A model generated the notes under the pieces. It did no database searches and had not been told where the DNA came from. It saw nothing but the letters and a program-made list of their open reading frames with translations. A stretch of DNA of 64,000 bases, taken from positions 620,001 through 684,000 of the forward strand of contig CBDCQL010000001.1 of the NCBI GenBank assembly GCA_965220615.1, in the 5' to 3' direction. A program made the translations under genes and the position numbers. Shown here one piece after another: positions 8,260-16,358 of the stretch (positions are counted from its first letter, which is position 1; each line of letters starts with the position of its first letter). The stretch is from JAGWBD01 sp965220615 (lineage in GTDB: Bacteria > Chloroflexota > Anaerolineae > Aggregatilineales > Phototrophicaceae).

Positions 8260-9479
8260 TCAGGCTGTCGCCCGCCGCGGCGGGCTGAAGGCGATGCTGA
8301 AGACCAGGGCCGCGAAGACGCCGCAGGCGCCCCAGAAGAGAAAGGGCAGGCCGGCGCCGTAGATCGCCAGGCTGTTGCCCAGTGGCGGCGCGAAGGCGAT
8401 GCCCAGGTTGCGGATGGTGGTGAACATGCCCAGCGCGCTGCCGCTGAGCGAGTTGTCCATGCCGTCCAGTTCCATCACGCTGACCTGTTGCATGGCCATG
8501 ACGGTGTCAAAGGCCGAGCCGGTGATCACCGCGACCAGCAGCACCAGCGCGCCGGCGACGATGCCCAGCAGGCCCACGCCGACGCCGAGCAGCAGGGCGA
8601 GGGCGACCAGAAAGCCGCGCCGGATTTGCAAACGGTCCGAGAGGGTGGAAAGGGGCACGACGCAGATCAGGCTGGCGAGGAAGAAGAGCGAGAGGGCGCG
8701 GTCGGCGTCCAGCGGGGCCCAGCCGACGTTCTTGAGGTAGGTGGGCAGGTAGCCGCTGAAGCCGCTGAAGCAGGCGCCGATGCCGATGCCGCCCAGCCCC
8801 ATCAGCCACAGGTTGCGCAGGCGCACCACGCGGCGCAGACCGGCGATCACGTCCGGCGTCTGCCCGTCGTCGCCGACGGCGTGCCGGCCCGCCGGGTGCA
8901 GCAGCAGCCACAGCAGACTGATCGCGATGGCCAGCAGGCCGTAAAGCACGAGGACCTGACGCCAGCCGCCGAGGGCCGGCAGGATGACGCTGGTGCTGAG
9001 CAGGGCCCAAGCATCAGGCCGCTGGCGAAACCCGCCGACACGACGCCGCTGGCCATGCCCAGATTCTTGCGCGGGAACCACTGGCGGATCGACTTGAAGA
9101 TGATGACCGGGACGGACCCCTGGGCGCAGCCATAGAGCAGGGAGATGAGCAGCAGGCTGCCGAAGTCCGTGGCGACGGCGCGCAGCATGCCGAAGAGCCC
9201 GCTGAGCAGACAGATGAGAAAGAGCATGTTGCGCGAGCCGAGGCGATCGCCGATGCTGCCGCCGATGATGGCGAAGAAGACGCCGCTGAAGCCCACCATG
9301 CCCCAGATGCCGCCGACCTCCACCAGGGAGAGGCCCAGTTCCTCGCTGATGATGGAGAACATGGGCGGCAGCGACAGGTTGGGCATGGTGACGATGCCGA
9401 AGGGCGTCAGTACGCAGAGCGCCAGGATGACGAAACGCCAGCTGCTGCTGTTGTCCGGTGCGGAAACACGGCTTAACAC
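8260..9479 (-). CDS. MFS transporter, interrupted by one frameshift
   Basis: About 407 residues and 12 predicted membrane helices once joined. The N-terminal half (from GTG 9479, through GLSLVEVGGIWGMVGF and GSIGDRLGSRNML, the loop 2-3 motif) ends in LMLGP at about 9005. The C-terminal half continues one frame over at LLSTSVILPALGGW. Adding one C to CCC at 9006-9008 restores LMLGALLSTSV without a break. Substrate unknown; the pattern resembles oxalate/formate-type or general anion MFS proteins. GGGAGGGCAGG precedes the GTG at 11 bases. It is divergent from the TPR gene at 9623. The clean join favours a sequencing error over a dead gene. Confidence 0.8.
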
Positions 9480-9622
9480 GCCGGGGCCATCCTGCCCTCC
9501 CTGATCGCTGATGACCGTACCAGCCCTGCCCGGCCGGACACAAGAGCCAGCTGACGGGTTCTGGCGCTTTCGCGCTCTGCTATACTGGCGCGCGCCTCGC
9601 GGGAGGAGCCCGACAAGCATCC

Positions 9623-10726
9623 ATGAGCACGCCCCAGGACGATACGCAGCCGCTGGCGCCGCTGCCAACCGAGGAAAGGCAGCCGGCGCGCGCCAGGCCG
9701 GAACGCCGGCGGTCAACGGCCCGGCGTGACAACCGGAACTGTCTTTACCAGGTCCTGGCGGCGCTGGCGCTGCTGTTGCTGGCGCTCCTCATCGTGGTGC
9801 TGGCGGGGCTGGCGGGCTGGACGGCCGGGCAGCAGGATGCGCAGGATGTCATCGCCGTCACCCAGGCGGCGCGCCTGCGCGACCAGCTGGGCCGCATCCC
9901 CGGCGACGTGGCCGCGGGCAACACACAGTTGCTGCAGGCGCGGCTGGACTTCTTCGCCGACATGACCCCCGCCGTCCCGCAGTTGCCGCAACTGCGACAG
10001 ACGGCGACCGCGCTGGCGCGGCCAACCCTCACCTCTACGCCCGGCCCGACCTTTACGCCCACCATCACCGCCACCGTCGTGGCGCCGCAGACCGTCGCCT
10101 GGGACCCGGAGGACTTGCTGCGCCAGGGGCGCGAGGCCATCGGCAGCGGTGACTATGAAGAGGGCGTGGACCTGTTGCAGGCGCTGGAGGCCCTGGAACC
10201 GGACTACGCCAGCGTGACCGTGCGCGAGCTCATCCTCAACGGTCTGACCCGCCAGGCGCAGCGCCTCTTTCGCAGCGGCGACCGCCTCGCGGAGGCCATC
10301 CTGGTGACGGACGAGGCGATCCGCTACGGGCTGTCGGCGGACAGCGGCCTGCGTTACGAGCGCTACATGGCCGCCCTGTACCTCGACGCCCGCAGCCAGA
10401 TCAGCCGCGGCCCGGCGGCGGCCATCCCGGCCCTGCGCGAACTCTATGACGTGGCCCCCGGCTATCGCGGCGGCGAGTTGCCCGGGTTGATCGCCGGGCA
10501 GCACGCGGCTTGGGCGGAGCACTTGCTGACAGAGGGCGACCCCTGCGCGGCCCATGAGCAACTGCAGCAGGCCCTCGTCCTGCGCGCCGACGCCGCCATG
10601 GCGCAGCGTCGGGACGAGGCCAACCTGCTCTGCCAGCAGGGAGTCGGCCTGCCGGGCCAGCAGCCTCCGGCCGGCGCCACGCTGGAGGCCGGCGCGTACA
10701 TCGGCCCGCCGGTCGGCGGCGGCTGA
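9623..10726 (+). CDS. Membrane-anchored TPR-like protein with Thr/Pro linker
   Basis: A 367-residue protein with a basic cytosolic N-terminus of about 40 residues (RPERRRSTARR), one transmembrane helix (residues 43-67), then an extracytoplasmic part. A coiled segment is followed by a TPT-rich linker (TSTPGPTFTPTITAT, near residue 140) and helical repeats from about 155 on (LLRQGREAIGSGDYEEGVDLLQALEALEPDY and similar), which look like TPRs. This architecture is common in Chloroflexota and supports that placement. A TATACT at 9581-9586 may be its -10 box, and GGGAGGAG precedes the ATG by 14 bases. Partner and role unknown. Confidence 0.75.
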   Translation: MSTPQDDTQPLAPLPTEERQPARARPERRRSTARRDNRNCLYQVLAALALLLLALLIVVLAGLAGWTAGQQDAQDVIAVTQAARLRDQLGRIPGDVAAGNTQLLQARLDFFADMTPAVPQLPQLRQTATALARPTLTSTPGPTFTPTITATVVAPQTVAWDPEDLLRQGREAIGSGDYEEGVDLLQALEALEPDYASVTVRELILNGLTRQAQRLFRSGDRLAEAILVTDEAIRYGLSADSGLRYERYMAALYLDARSQISRGPAAAIPALRELYDVAPGYRGGELPGLIAGQHAAWAEHLLTEGDPCAAHEQLQQALVLRADAAMAQRRDEANLLCQQGVGLPGQQPPAGATLEAGAYIGPPVGGG

Positions 10727-10898
10727 CGCAACTCTCACCGGCTGCTCATGGCCGACTCACCGGGTTCTTACGCGGCGCCCCCATCCTTGACGACAAGACG
10801 AACCTGACCATCGTGCAATACAGGAATTCTCCTTCCTCCATACGTGGCAAGTCTGGCAGGTCGGGTTCGCAGGCGAGCGGGTAACCGCAGCCGGAAGC

Positions 10899-10950
10899 AA
10901 AACAGACCGTGCGCCGGTGTGTCCCCCCGCACAACGCACGGTCTGTTTTT
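10899..10950. terminator. Bidirectional terminator-like inverted repeat
   Basis: Perfect 15-bp arms AAAACAGACCGTGCG (10899-10913) and CGCACGGTCTGTTTT (10935-10949) around a 21-base loop, with a U-run on both strands. It lies 170 bases after the TPR gene and 50 before the MaoC gene. The remainder of 10727-11001 holds no gene I can support. Confidence 0.6.
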
Positions 10951-11001
10951 GTGTGGCGACGGGTTGTTATACTTCCCGCGGGCGGGGAGGAGCGCCCGGG
11001 C

Positions 11002-11448
11002 ATGCGCTATTACGAAGACCTGCAACCCGGCCAGCGCATCCGCCATCGCCTGGCCCGCACGCTCACCGAAACCGACAATCTGCTCTTCAGCAGCCTGACG
11101 CACAATCCTCAGCCGCTGCACCTCGACGAGAACTTCGCGCGCGAAACAGTCTTTGGCCGGCGCATCATGAACGGCCTCTTCACCCTTGGCCTGGTGGTCG
11201 GCATCAGCGTGCCGGACATCACCCAGGGCACGATCGTCGCCAATCTCGGCTACGAGCAGGTGCGGCATCCGCACCCGCTTTACCCGGGGGACACGCTGTC
11301 GGTGGAGACCGAGGTGCTTGCCAAACGCGAGAGTCGCTCGCGCCCGGGTGAAGGCCTCGTCACGCTGCGGCATTACGGCCGCAACCAGGACGGCGTGCTC
11401 TGTGTGGAGGTGACGCGCACGGCCCTCTTCCGCATGCGGCCCGGCTGA
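11002..11448 (+). CDS. MaoC-like hot-dog hydratase
   Basis: A 148-residue single hot-dog acyl-CoA hydratase-like protein. The hydratase loop reads LTHNPQPLHLDENFA, then IMNGLFTLGL and LYPGDTLSVETEV. The usual Asp of the GDxNPxH motif is replaced here by HN; the same variant occurs in mesaconyl/methylmalyl-CoA hydratase relatives, so an active enzyme on branched acyl-CoA is plausible but the substrate is uncertain. The ATG at 11002 has GGGGAGGAG upstream; the open frame extending to 10909 crosses the inverted repeat and is not used. The next MFS gene starts two bases after the stop. Confidence 0.85.
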   Translation: MRYYEDLQPGQRIRHRLARTLTETDNLLFSSLTHNPQPLHLDENFARETVFGRRIMNGLFTLGLVVGISVPDITQGTIVANLGYEQVRHPHPLYPGDTLSVETEVLAKRESRSRPGEGLVTLRHYGRNQDGVLCVEVTRTALFRMRPG

Positions 11449-11450
11449 AC

Positions 11451-12737
11451 GTGCGCCTCGCGGCCCTGCGCTACCGCGACTTTCGTCTGCTCTGGAGCGC
11501 CGAACTGCTCTCCACCACCGGCTCGCAGATGCAGACCTTCGCCATCAACTGGCACGTCTTTCAGTTGCTCAACGACCAGACGCTGACGCTGCAACTCTTC
11601 GGGCAGGAGCAGGAGCTGGGCGCCGAGGCCCTCGGTCTGGGCGGCCTGGGCCTGATTCGCATGTTGCCAATCATCCTCTGCTCGCTGCTGGGCGGCATGG
11701 CGGCCGACGCTTGGGAGCGACGCCGCCTGATGGTCGTGACGCGCGCCCTGGCCGCGCTGCTCTCGCTGGGGCTGGCGCTGCTGACCCTCGGCGGGGGCGC
11801 GACGCTGGTGCCGGTCTATCTGGCGGGGGCGCTGGCGGCCGGCCTGATGGCCTTCGACCTGCCCGCGCGCCAGTCGCTGGTGCCGCATCTGGTGCGCCGC
11901 GAGCATTTGAGCAACGCCATCAGCCTGGAGATGCTGGTCTGGCACCTGGCCAACATCGTCGGGCCGGCCCTGGCCGGGGTGTTCATCGGCGCCGCGCAGG
12001 GACAGGGCGCGCACTTCAGCGGGCCGGTCGGGATGGTCTACGCCCTGACGGCGCTGGCCCTGTTGCTGGCGGCGGGCGCCGTGGCCCTGTTGCGGCACCG
12101 GGGCGCGGCGCCGGGCCGCCGCCAGCTCAACCCCGGCGCTTTCCGGGAGGGGCTGCGCTTCACCTTCCGCACGCCCATTATTCGCGGCACCATGCTGCTG
12201 GACTTCCTGGCGGTGTTCTTCGGCTCGGCGCGCACGATGCTGCCGCTCATCGCGGTGGACGTGCTGGGCGTGGGCGCCCAGGGCTACGGTCTGCTGGCGG
12301 CCGCCCAGCCGACCGGCGCCGTGCTGGCCGGCAGCCTGCTGGCGCTGGGCCGCGAGATCCGGCGCCAGGGCCTGGCGCTGTTGGCCAGCGTGGCGCTCTA
12401 CGCGCTGGCGACCGCGCTCTTCGGCCTCTCCACCAGCCTGGCGCTCTCCTGGCTGCTCTTCGCCCTGACCGGCGCGGGCGATACCGTCTCCTCGGTCATC
12501 CGCAACACCATTCGTCAGGTGAACACGCCCGACGGCCTGCGCGGCCGCATGACCGGGGTGAATATGGTCTTCGCCATGGGCGGCCCGCAACTGGGCGAGA
12601 TCGAGGCCGGTCTGGTGGCGGCGCTTTTCGGCGCGCCTTTCGCCATCGTCACCGGCGGCCTGGCCGCGCTGGCGCTGACCGGCGTGATCGCCCTGCGCTA
12701 CCCGGGTCTGCGGCGCTACACCAGCGCCGTCGCCTGA
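11451..12737 (+). CDS. MFS efflux transporter (EntS/MFS_3-like)
   Basis: A 428-residue integral membrane protein with about 12 helices. The opening (LRYRDFRLLWSAELLSTTGSQM) and GGMAADAWERRRLM between helices 2 and 3 are characteristic of the enterobactin-exporter/DUF894 branch of MFS drug and siderophore exporters. RQSLVPHLVRREHLSNAISLE is the matching family motif in the middle. It starts at GTG, two bases after the MaoC stop, so the pair is an operon. Copy 1 of the 157-bp direct repeat begins at its stop codon, so this gene marks the left edge of the inserted sugar cassette. Confidence 0.88.
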   Translation: MRLAALRYRDFRLLWSAELLSTTGSQMQTFAINWHVFQLLNDQTLTLQLFGQEQELGAEALGLGGLGLIRMLPIILCSLLGGMAADAWERRRLMVVTRALAALLSLGLALLTLGGGATLVPVYLAGALAAGLMAFDLPARQSLVPHLVRREHLSNAISLEMLVWHLANIVGPALAGVFIGAAQGQGAHFSGPVGMVYALTALALLLAAGAVALLRHRGAAPGRRQLNPGAFREGLRFTFRTPIIRGTMLLDFLAVFFGSARTMLPLIAVDVLGVGAQGYGLLAAAQPTGAVLAGSLLALGREIRRQGLALLASVALYALATALFGLSTSLALSWLLFALTGAGDTVSSVIRNTIRQVNTPDGLRGRMTGVNMVFAMGGPQLGEIEAGLVAALFGAPFAIVTGGLAALALTGVIALRYPGLRRYTSAVA

Positions 12738-12894
12738 GCGCCCTGCGACTGGCAGCGCACTTGCGGCGGCAGTATCATGGCGTTCGGACAGCCGCCGCCC
12801 AGGGCGCCGGGTCGCCGAAGGCGCGGCAGGGAAAAACAGGACCGCCGGCAGCATCCGCCCGGTCCGTCGGGGCGCCTGTGCCGGATGCGCGCAA
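12738..12894 (+). repeat. 157-bp direct repeat, copy 1
   Basis: Identical to 18654-18810 except one base (C at 12890, G at 18806) over 157 bases. It starts right after the MFS gene. Copy 2 sits just before the gene at 18827, so the pair flanks about 5.8 kb of sugar-transport DNA. Confidence 0.93.
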
Positions 12895-12926
12895 ATTTGC
12901 GACGGCGCGGCTTGACGCATTAGAAT
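12890..12926 (+). promoter_or_regulatory. Possible promoter and palindromic operator of the sugar cassette
   Basis: Perfect 12-base palindrome CGCAAATTTGCG (12890-12901) overlaps a possible -35 TTGCGA (12897-12902), 18 bases from TAGAAT (12921-12926). The start codon follows at 12962. A LacI-type or similar repressor site is a guess. Confidence 0.35.
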
Positions 12927-12961
12927 CAGGGAGACAAACATACTGAAAGGGGAGCCCCAAC

Positions 12962-14191
12962 ATGAAGCTGCACAAACGCATTCTTACCCTTGTTCTGCTC
13001 ATCTTTTTGCTCAGTCCCGGCTTCGCCGGGCAGGCGCAAGACAGCACGATTTCTTTCCTGGCGCCGCCCTGGGGCGTACCGCCCAACGAAGATTCGCTAA
13101 ACGCTTTCATGGAAGAGAGCGGCATCACCGTTGAGATTCAGTCGGTACAAATGGCCGATCTCTACAGCCGGGTGCAAGTTTCCGCCGCCGCTGGCGAGGT
13201 GCCCGCCGATGTAATCTTCATTACTGAAGAAGGGCCCTCCAACGTAGTCGCTACCGGCAATATGCTGCCGCTCAACGACCTTCTGGACATGGGCGACCTC
13301 GACACGGACGACTTCGAGAAGCTCGACTTCTGGACGCTCGACGGCGATGTCCTGGCGATCCCGACTTACTTGCAGCTGGTGATGATGGATTACAACGCCG
13401 CCACCCTGGCTGGGGCCGGCTTTGATGCCGCGCCAACCACCTGGGCCGAGCTGGACGCGCAGGCGCGCGCCGTTCGCGATGCCGGCCTGGATGACAACCC
13501 CATCGCCATGGGCGCCATCAACTGGTCCTGGTGGCTGATTGCCCTGAGCATGGGCGACCCCATGTTCGACGACGATCTCAATCCCGTCTTCGCAGATGAA
13601 GGCAGCAAGGCCCGCGAAGCCATGGCCCTGCTCAAGACCTGGTTTGATGACGAGCTGATCAGCCCCGAGATCCTGGCCGGCAGCATCAACCAGCACGCGC
13701 TCTTCTGGAGCGGCGTCGGCGTCTTCCACCAGGGCTGGCAAGGCTCGGTCGTGCCCGGCAACGCCGAATCCTCCATGCAAGCGCCCAATGTCGAATACAT
13801 GGTCCTGCCGGAAGTCGGCAATACCTGGAGCTTCCCCGCCGGTATCGGTATCTCGGTCGACAGCGAGAATGTGGAAGCGGCCTGGGAATTTGTCAAGTGG
13901 TATGTCGGCGACCAGAACATGACTGACATCTGGAATGCCTTCGGCCTCTATCCCTCGCGGATTTCCATCAGCAGCGCGCTGAACGAAGCCGGCGAGATCC
14001 AGGGCTATGACACCATCGTCGCGCAGAGCATGCACACCAACGAGCTGCCGCGTTTCACGTTGTGGTGGGGTCCCTGGGCGGCAGCCGTCAGCGAGGGCAT
14101 CAAGGAAGGCATGTCCACGGGGATGTCGGCTGACGAGATCATCGATGGCCTGGCTGAGGAATGGAACGAGCTCAAGGCGGAATACGAGTAG
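12962..14191 (+). CDS. Sugar ABC transporter substrate-binding protein (MalE-type)
   Basis: A 409-residue extracytoplasmic binding protein of the carbohydrate-uptake CUT1 type. It has a Sec signal (MKLHKRILTLVLLIFLL, cut near GFAGQAQD), not the Tat signal of the later paralogues, and the family pattern EVPADVIFITEEGPSNVVATGNMLPLNDLL and FPAGIGISVDSENVEAAWEFVKW. GGGGAG stands nine bases before the ATG. Two permease genes and a GH3 glycosidase follow. Composition is visibly less GC-rich than the flanking genes. The ligand may be an N-acetylhexosamine oligosaccharide, judging only by the GH3 neighbour. Confidence 0.9.
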   Translation: MKLHKRILTLVLLIFLLSPGFAGQAQDSTISFLAPPWGVPPNEDSLNAFMEESGITVEIQSVQMADLYSRVQVSAAAGEVPADVIFITEEGPSNVVATGNMLPLNDLLDMGDLDTDDFEKLDFWTLDGDVLAIPTYLQLVMMDYNAATLAGAGFDAAPTTWAELDAQARAVRDAGLDDNPIAMGAINWSWWLIALSMGDPMFDDDLNPVFADEGSKAREAMALLKTWFDDELISPEILAGSINQHALFWSGVGVFHQGWQGSVVPGNAESSMQAPNVEYMVLPEVGNTWSFPAGIGISVDSENVEAAWEFVKWYVGDQNMTDIWNAFGLYPSRISISSALNEAGEIQGYDTIVAQSMHTNELPRFTLWWGPWAAAVSEGIKEGMSTGMSADEIIDGLAEEWNELKAEYE

Positions 14192-14234
14192 GGGCGACTC
14201 TGTGAGTTGCCCATGAATCGCCACAACTCGAATT

Positions 14235-14266
14235 CCGTAGGGGCGAGCCTTGGCTCGCCCCTACGG
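14235..14266. repeat. Dispersed palindromic repeat (GGGCGA family)
   Basis: Perfect 15-bp arms CCGTAGGGGCGAGCC / GGCTCGCCCCTACGG with a TT loop. It lies between binding protein and permease genes. Related copies are at 15274, 16260, 18054, 23739, 23793, 25462, 25535 and 27334. Confidence 0.85.
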
Positions 14267-14323
14267 CAACCTGGGTGAAAAGGGCAAGGTATTCCGAAAG
14301 GATGAATAGCAGAAAACCAGGTC

Positions 14324-15241
14324 ATGAAGACTGCTAACCGCCTCCTTTCATCCGACTCCCGCTATGTCATCGTTGTCCTGACGCCGATCGTCCTGCTCAT
14401 CGCGCTCTTCATCTACTACCCGGCGGTCGACACCTTCAGCACCAGCCTGACCAACCGCAACTTGCGCATCCGCCTTCCGCCCAAAGCCATCGGCCTGGAC
14501 AACTATGTCAAACTGGTCAATGACGATGAATTCTGGGAAGTCACTGGTCGCAGCTTTAAAGTGGTGCTCATCACCCTTCCGCTGGAGATGGCGGTGGCCT
14601 TCGGCATCGCCATGCTGCTCAATCAGCGTTTCCCCGGCCGCGGCGCGGTCCGCACTCTCGCCATCTTGCCTTGGATGCTGCCCGGCGTTGTTAACGGCTT
14701 TTTGTGGGGCTGGCTGCTCAACGGCGAATATGGCGCGCTCAATGGCTTTTTGTACCAGTTCGGGCTGATCAGCGAGTATCAGTATTGGCTGCGCGAGCCC
14801 GATCATCAGTTGTTTTGGGTCTGCGTCGTGCAGACCTGGACGCGCTATGCCTTCCCGACGATCATCTTGCTGGCTGGATTGCAGAGCATCCCGGATGACC
14901 TCTTCGACGCCGGCAAAGTCGATGGCGCCAACGCCTGGCATCGCGTGCGCTATATCACGTTTCCGCTGCTGCTGCCGTCGTTCGGCATCGCCCTGGTGGT
15001 CGAGTTCATCGCCGCATTCCAGATCTTCGATGTCGTCTGGACGCTGACCGCGGGCGGCTCCGCCGGCGGCGCCATGAACCCCTTCACCAAGACCCTGATG
15101 CTCTACAATTACGAGCTGGTTTTCCGCGATCTGCGCATCGGCCTGGGCGCGGCGCTGTCCTATATCATCCTGGCCATGTCGCTGGCCGTTGGCGTCATCT
15201 TCGTCATGCGCGTCTACAACCAGGGAGTGCAGGAACAATGA
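14324..15241 (+). CDS. Sugar ABC permease (MalF/UgpA-type)
   Basis: A 305-residue inner-membrane subunit with six predicted helices and the MalF-type opening RYVIVVLTPIVLLIALFIYYPAV. The cytoplasmic EAA-type loop that docks the ATPase reads FDAGKVDGANAWHRVRYITFPLL near residue 195. It forms the channel with the permease at 15336. The gap to the binding-protein gene holds a strong palindrome (14235-14266) that may set the higher expression typical of binding proteins. No ATPase gene is in this cassette. Confidence 0.92.
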   Translation: MKTANRLLSSDSRYVIVVLTPIVLLIALFIYYPAVDTFSTSLTNRNLRIRLPPKAIGLDNYVKLVNDDEFWEVTGRSFKVVLITLPLEMAVAFGIAMLLNQRFPGRGAVRTLAILPWMLPGVVNGFLWGWLLNGEYGALNGFLYQFGLISEYQYWLREPDHQLFWVCVVQTWTRYAFPTIILLAGLQSIPDDLFDAGKVDGANAWHRVRYITFPLLLPSFGIALVVEFIAAFQIFDVVWTLTAGGSAGGAMNPFTKTLMLYNYELVFRDLRIGLGAALSYIILAMSLAVGVIFVMRVYNQGVQEQ

Positions 15242-15273
15242 GCCCGGGTATCTCTATTTCCCGCAATGGGCGC

Positions 15274-15298
15274 GTACGGGCGAGCCGGCGGCTCGTAC
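15274..15298. repeat. Imperfect palindromic repeat (GGGCGA family)
   Basis: GTACGGGCGAGCC, a GGC centre and GGCTCGTAC lie between the two permease genes. It is a decayed member of the same family as 14235-14266. Confidence 0.6.
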
Positions 15299-15335
15299 CT
15301 GCAACCACCCGTTTCGAGAACCGGGGATTGGCGGC

Positions 15336-16220
15336 GTGAAACTATCCCTCCGTGCGCAAGAACGCCTGCGGCTCAGCTTCATCTACGTCCTTTGCGCCAT
15401 CGTGCTGATCTGGGCGCTGGCGCCGATCTACTGGGTCGCGGTCAGCAGCATCTCGACCCGGCGCGAGCTCTACGCCCAGCCCTACAAGATCTGGTTCCCC
15501 GGCGAGCCGACCTTCGAGTCATACCGCACCATCTTCACGCAGGGCGCCAAATTTCGCGACGGCAGCTTCTCGCCAACCGCCCACCTGATGAGCGCCGGCT
15601 TGCGCAACAGCCTTATCATCAGCGTCGCTTCGGCCGCGGTCGTCACGCTGCTGGCCACCGGCGCCGGCTATGCCTTCGCGCGCATGGAATTCCGCGGCAA
15701 AAACGCCATCTTTCTACTCATCATGCTGATGCTGCCGCTGCCAATCTGGGTCTCGCTGATCGCGTTGTTTTTCATCATGTCGCGGCTGGAGCTGGTGGAT
15801 TCGCTGCTGGGCCTGGTGTTAATCTTTGTGACGCTGCTGCTGCCGCTGGCGGTCTGGATGATGACGACTTTTGTGCGGGATATCCCGGCGGAGATCCAGG
15901 ATGCCGCCCGCGTTGACGGCGCTGACCGCTGGCGGCTCGTTTATAGCATCGTGCTGCCCCTGGCGCGTCCGGGCATGGTCGCCGTCTTCCTGGTCGCCAT
16001 GCTCACCACCTGGAACAACTTCTTGATTCCACTGATCTTCACGCGCACCGACGATTCGCAGCCGCTTACTATCGTGCTTACGCTCTTCATCGGCCAGTAC
16101 GAGGTCGCCTGGGAAGACATGTCAGCCGCGGCCGTGGTGACGATGCTGCCGCCCTTCCTGATGGCGCTCTTCTTCCAGCGCTACCTCGTGCGCGGCTTGA
16201 CCATGGGCGCGGTGAAATAG
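15336..16220 (+). CDS. Sugar ABC permease (MalG-type)
   Basis: A 294-residue partner permease: first helix LSFIYVLCAIVLIWALAPIYWVAV, then GYAFARMEFRGKN, then the EAA-type loop IQDAARVDGADRWRLVYSIVLPLARPGM, all standard for MalG-like subunits. The frame is open upstream into the previous gene, but GTG 15336 has GGGGAT ahead and gives the normal family length, whereas the ATG at 15189 would add about 50 unrelated residues. It works with the permease at 14324 and the binding protein at 12962; the missing ATPase must be shared from elsewhere. Confidence 0.9.
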   Translation: MKLSLRAQERLRLSFIYVLCAIVLIWALAPIYWVAVSSISTRRELYAQPYKIWFPGEPTFESYRTIFTQGAKFRDGSFSPTAHLMSAGLRNSLIISVASAAVVTLLATGAGYAFARMEFRGKNAIFLLIMLMLPLPIWVSLIALFFIMSRLELVDSLLGLVLIFVTLLLPLAVWMMTTFVRDIPAEIQDAARVDGADRWRLVYSIVLPLARPGMVAVFLVAMLTTWNNFLIPLIFTRTDDSQPLTIVLTLFIGQYEVAWEDMSAAAVVTMLPPFLMALFFQRYLVRGLTMGAVK

Positions 16221-16259
16221 GGACGACCCATTGGGTCGCCCGTATTTTATCCCTGTGCG

Positions 16260-16282
16260 GGTGGCATGATATGCCGCCCCTA
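16260..16282. repeat. Palindrome and short direct repeats before the GH3 gene
   Basis: GGTGGCAT-GAT-ATGCCGCC is a member of the palindromic family. It is followed by a run of CTCTGTG direct repeats near 16295-16317. A weaker palindrome (GACGACCC..GGGTCGCCC) lies at 16221-16241. No gene lies in 16221-16358. Confidence 0.6.
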
Positions 16283-16358
16283 CAGACCTTGCCTCTGTGC
16301 TCTCTGTGCTCTCTGTGATTAACTATCCCCGACTACTTCACGTTCCGGGGAACAGGCC

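Noticed and set aside
11373..12941. 522-codon open frame antisense to the MFS gene
   Set aside because: His/Arg/Gln-rich nonsense typical of the opposite strand of GC-rich coding DNA; the plus-strand frame has clear MFS helices and motifs.
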